Source: Chitinophagaceae bacterium UBA2467
GTDB lineage: Bacteria; Bacteroidota; Bacteroidia; Chitinophagales; Chitinophagaceae
Assembly (NCBI GenBank): GCA_002342205.1
Contig: DDPN01000094.1
Coordinates: 280 to 8,530 of the forward strand
Direction of reading: 5' to 3'
Length of the DNA stretch: 8,251 nucleotides
Shown here one piece after another: positions 1 to 6,670 of this stretch (its first letter is position 1; every line of letters starts with the position of its first letter). Both the position numbers and the translations under genes were made by a program. Under the pieces are notes generated by a model. It was not told the origin of the DNA. It did not search any database and saw only the letters and a list, made by a program, of their open reading frames with translations.

Positions 1-680
1 GCAGAGCATTCAATATGCCAGCCCGGATAGCCCACACCCCAAGGGCTTTTCCAACGCATGATATGTTCCGGTGCAGCTGCTTTCCACAAAGCAAAATCAG
101 CGCGATCTCTTTTTTCATCCTGACCCTCCAATTCACGTGTTGTAGTCAATAACTCATCGATTACCCGACCACTCAACTTTCCGTATTCGTGAGTGGAAGC
201 ATATTTTTTTACATCGAAATAAACAGAACCATTTTTCTCATAGGCAAACCCAGCCTTTATGATTTCTTCAATCATACCAATTTGCTCCACAATATGGCCC
301 GTTGCAGTTGGTTCAATGGAAGGAGGCAACGTATTAAATTGTTGCATGGCCCAATGAAAAAGATTCGTGTATTTCTGCACCAACTCCATGGGCTCCAATT
401 TTTCCAATTGAGCCTTTTCAGCAATTTTATCAGTTGCTACTCTACCCTCTTCTTCAAAATGCCCTGCATCAGTAATATTTCGCACATAACGAACCTTATA
501 CCCCAAATGCTGCAAGTAGCGGTACACCACATCAAAGGTGATGTAAGGACGTGCATGTCCCAGATGGCTCTCTCCACTTACGGTAGGTCCACACACATAC
601 ATACCCACATGTCCCTTGACCAGGGAAACAAATTCTTCTTTTTGCCGAGTTAACGAGTTGTAGATATGAAGGGACTGCAT
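1..680 (-). CDS. cysS: Cysteine--tRNA ligase (CysRS), N-terminal part, cut by window edge
   Basis: Cytoplasmic class I aminoacyl-tRNA synthetase that activates cysteine with ATP and charges tRNA-Cys. The minus-strand frame is open from the ATG at 680 to the left edge, giving 226 complete codons, about half of the usual 460-500 residues. Visible hallmarks are MYVCGPTV at residues 27-34 with the expected zinc-ligand Cys30, the HIGH-type signature as HLGH at 39-42, the segment VRYVRNITDAGH near 63-74, and GWHIECS at the window edge, whose Cys is the second zinc ligand in the family. The KMSKS loop and the anticodon-binding domain lie outside. The gene starts 24 bases after the stop of the upstream EEP gene and is probably co-transcribed with it. 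There is no Shine-Dalgarno sequence; the start is set by the normal CysRS N-terminus (MQSLHIYNSLTRQKEEF). The identification is firm. Confidence 0.97.
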   Translation of the reverse strand, partial: MQSLHIYNSLTRQKEEFVSLVKGHVGMYVCGPTVSGESHLGHARPYITFDVVYRYLQHLGYKVRYVRNITDAGHFEEEGRVATDKIAEKAQLEKLEPMELVQKYTNLFHWAMQQFNTLPPSIEPTATGHIVEQIGMIEEIIKAGFAYEKNGSVYFDVKKYASTHEYGKLSGRVIDELLTTTRELEGQDEKRDRADFALWKAAAPEHIMRWKSPWGVGYPGWHIECS

Positions 681-704
681 GCTGCAAAGATGATTAAAAT
701 ATCA

Positions 705-1829
705 TTACGGACGGCTATGCCTGATATCAGCAACAATCATGTAATGATCTGAGTAGTCCTTCTTTTCGCGCTTGAACTGCACAACAGAAAAACGAGAATC
801 GGTAAATATATAATCGATACGCAAGGTTGGAGACAAGCTGCGAAAGGTTCGCCCAATTCCGTAGCCTTTCTCCAAGAACGCATCTTTCAAGGATCCGCGA
901 ACTTTAAAATAGGTATAAGAGTTAGGAACATCATTAAGATCACCTGTTATCACAACGGGATACGGAGAATTATTTCTAACCTGATCAATAATATCCGCCT
1001 GCATGCTTCGGATAACAATCCCTCTCTTCAATTTGGCTACAATGGGTATGGAATGATAGACCAGACTATCTTCTCTACTTTTTATTTTTTGCATCCGCCA
1101 GTAGTCAATCTTGTCAAATCGCTGTGACTGTAAATGAGTGGTAAAAAACCGAATCGTATCGGGTCCAACCTTTATATCAGCTTGCACCAGTGCTTCCGGC
1201 TGAGAAGGACGAGGATAACGTAAAAAAGAACTATCGACAATAGGAAACTTGGAGAATATAATGGAGCTATAATAATTGCGATCCCCGTCTTTATCGAATG
1301 GAAAATAATAATACCGAAACCCTAACGTCTGCTGAATAGCACGAATATTATCATAGAATTCAGGATTCTCTGAGGTATAAAACTCTTGTAGACACAAAAC
1401 ATCTGCTCTTTGTTCTTTAAGAAGTGATAACATCTTTTTTCGTGTCGTACTGCCTTTATTATTGTTGCGGGCTAACTCAATAAATCGGGCCACATTCCAG
1501 CTTACAACCCGGATAGAACGCCCGCCAGGATCGGTAGCAAAGCTTAGTGGCGCATTAAATCCAATAAAAACAGCTATACTTTTATAACCAAGCCCCAATG
1601 CAATCAATGAAATAAAAATGAGATCGAATTTTAAAAGTATCAACCAGCCAAAAAAGAAGCAAACCACTAAAAGAAGCAAGACAGGAAAGCTCAAACCCAT
1701 CATGGAGACCCACCACCACTGTTGAGGGTGTAAAAGCGGGATAAGGCATGAAAGCAGAAAAAGGAGAACGACCAGCCAGTTAGCATAGATAAAAAAACGT
1801 TTAGTAAAAAGTCGAAGCCGGCTTGCCAT
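705..1829 (-). CDS. Membrane-anchored endonuclease/exonuclease/phosphatase (EEP) family protein
   Basis: A 374-residue protein with an N-terminal membrane region and a C-terminal DNase I-like EEP fold. Hydrophobic segments lie near residues 14-33, 47-66 and 69-90, after a basic start (RLRLFTKR). The EEP motifs follow in order: VVSWNVARF 108-116 (metal-site Asn112), VLCLQEFY 144-151 (Glu149), FTTHLQSQ 229-236, VITGDLNDVPNS 293-304 (Asp297, Asn299), RIDYIF 337-342 and YSDHY 359-363 (Asp361, His362). All catalytic positions expected of a metal-dependent phosphodiesterase are present, so it should be active. With three membrane spans and a basic N-terminus inside, the positive-inside rule places the catalytic domain in the periplasm. 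The substrate (nucleic acid, phospholipid headgroup, other phosphoester) cannot be told from the sequence. It sits 28 bases after the lipoprotein gene and 24 bases before cysS, in a likely operon. Confidence 0.9.
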   Translation of the reverse strand: MASRLRLFTKRFFIYANWLVVLLFLLSCLIPLLHPQQWWWVSMMGLSFPVLLLLVVCFFFGWLILLKFDLIFISLIALGLGYKSIAVFIGFNAPLSFATDPGGRSIRVVSWNVARFIELARNNNKGSTTRKKMLSLLKEQRADVLCLQEFYTSENPEFYDNIRAIQQTLGFRYYYFPFDKDGDRNYYSSIIFSKFPIVDSSFLRYPRPSQPEALVQADIKVGPDTIRFFTTHLQSQRFDKIDYWRMQKIKSREDSLVYHSIPIVAKLKRGIVIRSMQADIIDQVRNNSPYPVVITGDLNDVPNSYTYFKVRGSLKDAFLEKGYGIGRTFRSLSPTLRIDYIFTDSRFSVVQFKREKKDYSDHYMIVADIRHSRP

Positions 1830-1857
1830 TTCTGCAATATAAGAAAAACAGACGTGG

Positions 1858-2334
1858 CTATTTTTTTAGCAGCGTATCAGCTTTAGCTAAGCTATTTACT
1901 ACCGCATCTTTAACCTTAGATACTTTATCTAGCTCAGAACGTAAATAAGCCAGTCTGACCTCGACATTATTTTTTCCTGAATCAAGGTTGAACTCCATCA
2001 TCCATTGATCCATTGCAAAATCAGCATAATTCAACTCACTCACCAGTTTCTCTAACTCTTTCTTATAAGTTGTAAGCGTCGCAGCAGAACGAGTTGGTAA
2101 TGCCCCGATTGAGTCCAGCAAAGCCTGTGCTCTTTTTTGAGCGCCTCTCACCTTTCCCATTTTTGGCATCACCAGATCGTGCATCTCCATAACCTGCCCA
2201 TACAAACTGTCTGCTGGGGTTTTTGGTGCCTCCATAGTAGAATGGCCATGGTGATCTTTAGAATTATCAGAAGAAGACTGACAAGCCAGTAAAACAGACA
2301 AACTCATGAAACAAAAAACGCATACCCGTAACAT
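1858..2334 (-). CDS. Small lipoprotein of a Bacteroidota-specific helical family
   Basis: A probable lipoprotein of 158 residues if started at 2334. The frame also allows an ATG at 2364, giving 168 residues. I prefer 2334 for two reasons. Starting there gives a classical lipoprotein signal (MLR, hydrophobic VCVFCFMSLSVLLA, lipobox Cys18). In addition, a perfect Bacteroidota -7 promoter element lies at 2350-2357, inside the extension. The mature N-terminus is Ser/Asp-rich, with a His cluster (DHHGH) soon after the Cys. The rest looks helical: HDLVMPKM, a Lys/Arg-rich helix, LNYADFAMDQWMMEF, and a charged C-terminal helix. It resembles short Bacteroidota lipoproteins that databases label as viral A-type inclusion-like, a name without functional meaning. 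Function is unknown. It is the first gene of the minus cluster leading to the EEP protein and cysS. Confidence 0.85.
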   Translation of the reverse strand: MLRVCVFCFMSLSVLLACQSSSDNSKDHHGHSTMEAPKTPADSLYGQVMEMHDLVMPKMGKVRGAQKRAQALLDSIGALPTRSAATLTTYKKELEKLVSELNYADFAMDQWMMEFNLDSGKNNVEVRLAYLRSELDKVSKVKDAVVNSLAKADTLLKK

Positions 2335-2349
2335 ACCTGTAAATTTTAG

Positions 2350-2357
2350 CAAAGGTA
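2350..2357 (-). promoter_or_regulatory. Candidate Bacteroidota -7 promoter element for the lipoprotein-EEP-cysS cluster
   Basis: On the minus strand this reads TACCTTTG, an exact match to the Bacteroidota housekeeping -7 consensus TAnnTTTG. About 19-21 bases upstream is a T-rich run (TTTTTT near 2375-2380) that matches the -33 TTTG element only in part. The predicted transcript would begin near 2343-2345, leaving a leader of roughly ten bases before the ATG at 2334. The position upstream of a signal-peptide gene in a divergent intergenic region supports it. No transcript data are available. Confidence 0.5.
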
Positions 2358-2364
2358 ATTCCAT

Positions 2365-2424
2365 TCACATCGAGAAAAAAGCATCAGTGATAAATAGGTA
2401 ACTTCGCCACTGTAAGCTTCCCCT
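2365..2424. promoter_or_regulatory. Divergent intergenic region with the presumed paaZ operon promoter
   Basis: This 60-base stretch lies between the divergent lipoprotein and paaZ genes, so the promoter of the plus-strand paaZ operon should be in or next to it. The best plus-strand candidates are TAACTTCG at 2399-2406 and TAAATTTT at 2340-2347, each one mismatch from TAnnTTTG. Neither has a clear TTTG about 20 bases upstream. No inverted repeat typical of a PaaR/TetR operator was found. No Shine-Dalgarno sequence precedes the paaZ ATG. Confidence 0.35.
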
Positions 2425-4506
2425 ATGAAACAACTCAACAATTATATCCAGGGACAATGGATGGCCGGAACAGGTAATGGACAGTTATTGACTGATGCTG
2501 TAACCGGGGAACCCATTGCACAAGCCAGCACAGAAGGCATCGACTTCAAATCTGTAGTTGAATATGGCCGAAAGGTGGGAAACCCAGCACTACGTTCATT
2601 AACGTTTCACGAAAGAGGACTTCGTCTAAAAGCATTAGCACTTCACTTACAAAAACACTTACCGGCCTTTTATGCACTCAGCTATAAAACAGGTGCAACA
2701 AAAGCAGATAGCTGGGTGGATATTGAAGGAGGAATCGGAAACTTGTTTGCCAATGCATCATTGAGAAGAAAATTTCCCAATGAAACGTTTTGCATTGACG
2801 GAGAGTCACACAACCTGAGTAAACAAAATACATTCATGGGCACTCACTTGCTTGTTCCTAAAGAAGGAGTAGCCATTCATATCAATGCTTTTAATTTTCC
2901 AGTTTGGGGTATGCTGGAAAAAATTGCGGTTAATTTATTAGCGGGCGTTCCCGCCATTGTTAAACCAGCAACAATTACTTCGTATTTAACCGAAGCAGTT
3001 TTCAAAGAAATCATTGCCAGCAAGATCTTTCCAGAAGGATCCTTGCAATTATTATGTGGAAGCGCAGGAGATTTACTGGAGTGGGTCGATAGTCAAGATA
3101 GCGTGACCTTTACAGGAAGTGCCCATACCGGAGCGCTCTTGAAAAGAACTCCTTCTCTACTGACAAATAATGTCTCCTTTACGATGGAGGCCGATAGCCT
3201 TAATTGTATTGTGCTAGGTGAATCCGTACAGCCAAATGATCCTGAATGGGATTTATTTATCAAAGAAGTGCGAAAAGAAATGACCTTAAAATCCGGACAA
3301 CGCTGTACCGGTGTGCGTCGCATATTTGTACCCCAATCTCATTTAGCTGCCGTAGCTGAATCATTACAAAAAGCGTTAGCGCAAACAATCATTGGGTCTC
3401 CGCTAAATGAAAAAGTTCGCATGGGCAGTTTGGCCGGAATCTCACAACGCGAGGAGGTATTAACGCAGGTTAGAAAATTATTAGCCAGTTCTCAACTCAT
3501 CTATGGTTCACTAGACAGCGTAGAAGTAGTAGATGCTGATGCAATCAAGGGGGCATTTCTTTCTCCATTGTTATTGCTCAATGAAAAACCGTTTCATAGC
3601 CATGAGCCGCACGAAATAGAAGCCTTTGGTCCCGTGAGCACCTTGATGCCGTATAATGGAATAGAAGAAGCCATTGCACTTAGCAAACTAGGTAAAGGAA
3701 GCCTGGTTACAACCATAGTGACGAACAACGAGCAAGAAGCAAAAAAATATGTATTAGGCGCAGCCACTCATCATGGAAGAATTTTAGTTCTCAACAGAGA
3801 ATGCGCCAAAGAAAGCACAGGTCATGGTTCACCACTTCCTTTACTAGTACATGGGGGTCCAGGCAGAGCGGGAGGTGGCGAAGAAATGGGTGGCATACGT
3901 GGTGTAAAACATTACCTGCAACGAACCGCGATACAAGGTTCTCCCAGCATGATTACTGCAATCACCAATGTATATCAACCCTACGCAAAAGGAAAAGAAC
4001 CAGGAAAACATCCGTTTAAAAAATACTTTGAAGAATTAGAGATTGGAGACCAACTTTTAACTGAACCGCGCATCATTACAGCCGAAGACATTGATCGTTT
4101 CGCCGATTTAAGCGGTGATCATTTCTATGCCCACTTGCGCGAAACAGATTTTTCAAATACGATGTTTGAAAAACAAGTGGCACATGGCTACTTGATTATG
4201 AGTTTGGCTGCGGGGCTATTTGTAGACAGCTACGAAAAAAATCCAGTACTGCTCAACTATGGAATTGATGAGCTTCGTTTCACAAAACCTGTATATCCGG
4301 GTAGCAGTATCCAAATTCGCTTTACTTGTAAAGAAAAACTATTACAAGATAAACGAGTAGTAGAAAAGCCCGAAGATTATAAACGAGGAGACGAGATTGA
4401 AAAAGGGATTGTTAAATGGCTGGTAGAAATTTTAGATGAGACCAACGAAATAACTGGAGTAGCGACAATCCTGACCATGGTTGCGAAAAAAGAACAATCA
4501 AAATAA
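2425..4506 (+). CDS. paaZ: Bifunctional PaaZ: oxepin-CoA hydrolase / 3-oxo-5,6-dehydrosuberyl-CoA semialdehyde dehydrogenase
   Basis: A fusion enzyme of aerobic phenylacetate degradation. The MaoC-like domain hydrolytically opens oxepin-CoA, and the aldehyde dehydrogenase domain oxidises the reactive semialdehyde with NADP+. The N-terminal ALDH domain spans about residues 1-515: NAFNFPVWG 154-162, FTGS 229-232, general base Glu255 in MEADSLN, and nucleophile Cys294 in SGQRCTGVRRI. These match E. coli PaaZ Glu256 and Cys295. KESTGHGSP (462-470) and the glycine-rich GGPGRAGGGEEMGG stretch are typical of PaaZ. The C-terminal MaoC hydratase domain spans about 530-690: FADLSGDHFYAH (559-570), with the catalytic pair Asp565 and His570, equivalent to E. 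coli Asp561 and His566. At 693 residues it is full length with both active sites intact. It leads an operon with the crotonase (5 bases downstream) and the glycosylase. No other paa genes are in the window. Confidence 0.96.
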   Translation: MKQLNNYIQGQWMAGTGNGQLLTDAVTGEPIAQASTEGIDFKSVVEYGRKVGNPALRSLTFHERGLRLKALALHLQKHLPAFYALSYKTGATKADSWVDIEGGIGNLFANASLRRKFPNETFCIDGESHNLSKQNTFMGTHLLVPKEGVAIHINAFNFPVWGMLEKIAVNLLAGVPAIVKPATITSYLTEAVFKEIIASKIFPEGSLQLLCGSAGDLLEWVDSQDSVTFTGSAHTGALLKRTPSLLTNNVSFTMEADSLNCIVLGESVQPNDPEWDLFIKEVRKEMTLKSGQRCTGVRRIFVPQSHLAAVAESLQKALAQTIIGSPLNEKVRMGSLAGISQREEVLTQVRKLLASSQLIYGSLDSVEVVDADAIKGAFLSPLLLLNEKPFHSHEPHEIEAFGPVSTLMPYNGIEEAIALSKLGKGSLVTTIVTNNEQEAKKYVLGAATHHGRILVLNRECAKESTGHGSPLPLLVHGGPGRAGGGEEMGGIRGVKHYLQRTAIQGSPSMITAITNVYQPYAKGKEPGKHPFKKYFEELEIGDQLLTEPRIITAEDIDRFADLSGDHFYAHLRETDFSNTMFEKQVAHGYLIMSLAAGLFVDSYEKNPVLLNYGIDELRFTKPVYPGSSIQIRFTCKEKLLQDKRVVEKPEDYKRGDEIEKGIVKWLVEILDETNEITGVATILTMVAKKEQSK

Positions 4507-4511
4507 TTGCA

Positions 4512-5270
4512 ATGGAAACTGCATTTGTAAAATCAACTACTAACGAAGGACTTTGCACCATTTCATTTTTTCATCCCCAGAGCAATTCACTTCCAGCCGC
4601 CATTTTACAGCAATTGGCACAGGCAATCACAGAGGCCGGGAAAGACAAAAACTGTAAATTGATTTTAGTACGTAGCAATGGTGAAAAAGCATTTTGTGCA
4701 GGAGCCTCATTTGATGAGCTAACACAAATCAAAACTGAAACGGAGGGGCTACATTTTTTTAGCGGATTTGCACAGGTAATCAATGCGATGCGTACCTGCG
4801 GGAAAATAATTATTGGACGCATTCATGGTAAATGTGTAGGGGGTGGTGTTGGTTTGGCAGCGGCTGTTGATTATGCACTGGCTACGGAGAATGCTGCCGT
4901 TAAATTAAGTGAACTAGCAGTGGGCATAGGACCATTTGTAGTTGGTCCTGCCGTGGAAAGAAAAATAGGACTCTCCGCCTTTTCTCAATTAGCGCTAGAT
5001 GCAACTGCATGGCGTTCGGCAGAATGGGCACACCAAAAAGGGCTATTTGCAGAATTATACGAAGACGCACAAGGACTAGACGAGGGTATTAACCGAATTG
5101 TTTCAAGATTACTTGCAAGCAGCGAAGCAGCGTTACAGGAGCTCAAAACAATTTTTTGGAAAGACACTGCTCATTGGGAAACATTACTCGTAGAACGTGC
5201 CGCAATCAGTGGAAGACTGATACTAAGTGAAGAAAGTAGAAAAGCTATCGCCGCATTTAAAAGCAAATGA
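4512..5270 (+). CDS. Enoyl-CoA hydratase/isomerase (crotonase) family protein
   Basis: A 252-residue crotonase-superfamily enzyme, expected to act in the cytoplasm on an acyl-CoA thioester. AFCAGASFDEL (60-70) provides one oxyanion-hole residue (Ala63, equivalent to rat ECH Ala98). GKCVGGGVGLAAAVDYALA (106-124) provides the other (Gly111). KLSELAVGIGP (131-141) carries Glu134, at the position of rat ECH Glu164. The position of Glu144 is Gly114, so only one of the two classical hydratase glutamates remains. This may mean isomerase activity or a variant hydratase. Databases often call such proteins methylglutaconyl-CoA hydratase-like. It lies 5 bases after paaZ, so a role on an unsaturated intermediate of phenylacetate or a related beta-oxidation is likely. 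PaaF and PaaG have different motifs, so neither name is applied. The gene ends in a 4-base overlap with the next. Confidence 0.9.
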   Translation: METAFVKSTTNEGLCTISFFHPQSNSLPAAILQQLAQAITEAGKDKNCKLILVRSNGEKAFCAGASFDELTQIKTETEGLHFFSGFAQVINAMRTCGKIIIGRIHGKCVGGGVGLAAAVDYALATENAAVKLSELAVGIGPFVVGPAVERKIGLSAFSQLALDATAWRSAEWAHQKGLFAELYEDAQGLDEGINRIVSRLLASSEAALQELKTIFWKDTAHWETLLVERAAISGRLILSEESRKAIAAFKSK

Positions 5271-5908
5271 GTTTTTTACAGTTCAACCCCGACAACTTTA
5301 ATTCCTTTTGTGACATTCTCGCAAAACGAGATAAAGACTTAAAGCAGATCATTCAAAAACATGGCTATCCCACTCCATGGATTCGTCCCAATAGTTTTCA
5401 AACACTTGTGCTGACTATTTTAGAGCAACAGGTATCGCTGGCCGCAGCTTACTCGGCGTTCAATCGTTTAAAAAATAAAGTAGGAACCGTTACACCTGGA
5501 AAAATTCTTTCGCTCACCGATGAAGAATTACGCGCCTGTTATTTTACCCGACAAAAAATTGTGTATGCAAAGGGGTTAGCAGAAGCTGTTCAGTCGCGCG
5601 TTATTCAACTTAAAAAAATGGAGACCTTGCCTGATGAAGAAGTAAGAGCAAGATTGATACAACTGAAAGGAATTGGCAACTGGACCGTAGATGTTTATTT
5701 GATGCATGCACTTCGCCGAACAGATTTATTTCCACTCGGAGACTTGGCACTCGTCAATAGCCTGAAACAGGTAAAAAAGTTAAAGCCAGAAACCAGCAAG
5801 GAAAAAATGTTAGCTATAGCGGAGCCTTGGAGACCCTACCGGACTATTGCCTCAATGATTTTATGGCACGATTACCTGAAAAGAAAAGGAACTAAAATTC
5901 AGGATTAG
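5267..5908 (+). CDS. AlkA-type DNA-3-methyladenine glycosylase (HhH-GPD family)
   Basis: A 213-residue base-excision repair glycosylase that should cut alkylated purines such as 3-methyladenine from DNA. Hallmarks are ILEQQVSLAAAYSAFNRL (51-68), the usual helix of the family, the helix-hairpin-helix LKGIGNWTVDVYLMHAL (133-149), and the GPD part LFPLGDLAL (154-162), where Asp159 aligns with catalytic Asp238 of E. coli AlkA. The helix-hairpin-helix lacks the lysine of bifunctional OGG1/Nth-type enzymes, so it should be monofunctional. No C-terminal Fe-S cysteine cluster is present. It corresponds to the two C-terminal domains of AlkA without the N-terminal beta domain, as in many short bacterial homologues. 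Its ATG overlaps the crotonase stop (ATGA, 5267-5270), suggesting translational coupling. No Ada-like regulator is seen, so expression should follow the paaZ operon. Confidence 0.92.
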   Translation: MSFLQFNPDNFNSFCDILAKRDKDLKQIIQKHGYPTPWIRPNSFQTLVLTILEQQVSLAAAYSAFNRLKNKVGTVTPGKILSLTDEELRACYFTRQKIVYAKGLAEAVQSRVIQLKKMETLPDEEVRARLIQLKGIGNWTVDVYLMHALRRTDLFPLGDLALVNSLKQVKKLKPETSKEKMLAIAEPWRPYRTIASMILWHDYLKRKGTKIQD

Positions 5909-5919
5909 ATATTTAATCC
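5902..5919. terminator. Short palindrome at the convergent gene junction, possible weak bidirectional terminator
   Basis: The arms GGATTA (5902-5907) and TAATCC (5914-5919) are perfect reverse complements around a 6-base centre. A G-T pair could extend the stem to seven. The structure contains the stop codons of both converging genes. The arms are AT-rich. No T-tract follows on the plus strand; on the minus strand a short TTTT follows a few bases later. It is the only hairpin at this junction, but it is weak by the standards of an intrinsic terminator. Confidence 0.3.
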
Positions 5920-6660
5920 GCCGCAAACACTCAATGTCTGCCCGGTTACATATGCAGAAAGATCACTGGCTAAAAACAAGGTAGCATTTGCAATATCTTT
6001 TGCAGCTGCAAATCGACCTAGCGGAATACCTGCTTTATACTTTTCACCAGCTTCGCCCTCTTTCAAATACTGTGTCATGTCAGTTTCAACAAAACCTGGC
6101 GCGATAGCATTACAACGGATATTTCTACTTCCTAACTCTTTGGCAATTGACTTTGTAAAGCCAATGATGCCCGCCTTACTTGCTGCATAACTACTTTGAC
6201 CAGCATTTCCCATTTCTCCAATCACAGAACTCATATTGATAATAGACCCACTACGCGCCTTCATCATGGGTCGAATTACCTGCTTAGTCATATAGAAAAC
6301 ACTATTCAGATTAACCTGAATTACTTCGTTCCATTGCTCAGTTGTCATTCGCATGAGCAAATTGTCTTTGGAAATACCTGCATTATTAACACATATATCA
6401 ATAGTGCCAAATTCTTTCAACACATCTGCTACAAATTGTTCGCACTGCGCTGCATCGCCCGCATTACTTTTCCAAGCCTTTGCCTTTACACCCATTCCCT
6501 GCAAACGACTTTCTAATTGAGCTGCTTTTTCAGCACTACTGTCACTTACATAGGTAAAGGCAACATGTGCACCATGTTCGGCAAACAACAACGCAATTCC
6601 TTCCCCAATTCCACGTGCTGCACCTGTAACAATAGCAACTTTATTTTCTAATAGTTTCAT
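5905..6660 (-). CDS. fabG: FabG-like short-chain dehydrogenase (3-oxoacyl-ACP reductase family)
   Basis: A 251-residue classical short-chain dehydrogenase/reductase, predicted to reduce a 3-oxoacyl thioester to the 3-hydroxyacyl form with NADPH in the cytoplasm. The cofactor motif TGAARGIG is at 12-19 and NNAG at 92-95. The catalytic tetrad is complete: Asn117, Ser145 (in NMSSVIG), Tyr158 and Lys162 (in SYAASKAG). IAPGFVETDM (186-195) and the C-terminal YVTGQTLSVCGGLNI are typical of FabG. Length and start agree with the family. It begins 10 bases after the stop of the GH3-type gene and is almost certainly co-transcribed with it. This position away from fabD, acpP and fabF suggests it may be an accessory FabG paralogue rather than the housekeeping one. 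Its stop overlaps the stop of the converging glycosylase gene by 4 bases. Confidence 0.93.
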   Translation of the reverse strand: MKLLENKVAIVTGAARGIGEGIALLFAEHGAHVAFTYVSDSSAEKAAQLESRLQGMGVKAKAWKSNAGDAAQCEQFVADVLKEFGTIDICVNNAGISKDNLLMRMTTEQWNEVIQVNLNSVFYMTKQVIRPMMKARSGSIINMSSVIGEMGNAGQSSYAASKAGIIGFTKSIAKELGSRNIRCNAIAPGFVETDMTQYLKEGEAGEKYKAGIPLGRFAAAKDIANATLFLASDLSAYVTGQTLSVCGGLNI

Positions 6661-6670
6661 AGTGTTTTAT

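Noticed and set aside
189..653. Plus-strand open frame of 154 codons opposite cysS
   Set aside because: The minus strand encodes a clear CysRS with zinc-ligand and HIGH motifs over the same bases; the plus-strand translation has low-complexity His/Phe/Ser content and no recognisable domain.
690..705. Short inverted repeat ATGAT/ATCAT between the EEP gene and cysS
   Set aside because: Five AT-rich base pairs around a six-base loop without a T-tract; too weak to call a terminator, and it sits inside a likely operon.
3093..3323. Minus-strand open frame inside paaZ
   Set aside because: It lies over the ALDH catalytic region of an intact paaZ and has no family resemblance or start context.
3801..4019. 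Plus-strand open frame in another reading frame of paaZ
   Set aside because: Arg/Thr/Trp-rich translation typical of a shifted frame, fully inside the conserved PaaZ glycine-rich region.
4507..4511. TTGCA just before the start of the crotonase gene, with similar TTGCAG before cysS and the EEP gene
   Set aside because: Three short matches at slightly different spacings are compatible with chance in AT-rich leaders, and the other genes lack it.
4571..5167. Two minus-strand open frames inside the crotonase gene
   Set aside because: Both are antisense shadows of a full-length crotonase and show no motifs.
6196..6516. Plus-strand open frame opposite fabG
   Set aside because: The minus strand carries the complete short-chain dehydrogenase tetrad here; the plus-strand translation is His/Ile/Asn-rich without motifs.
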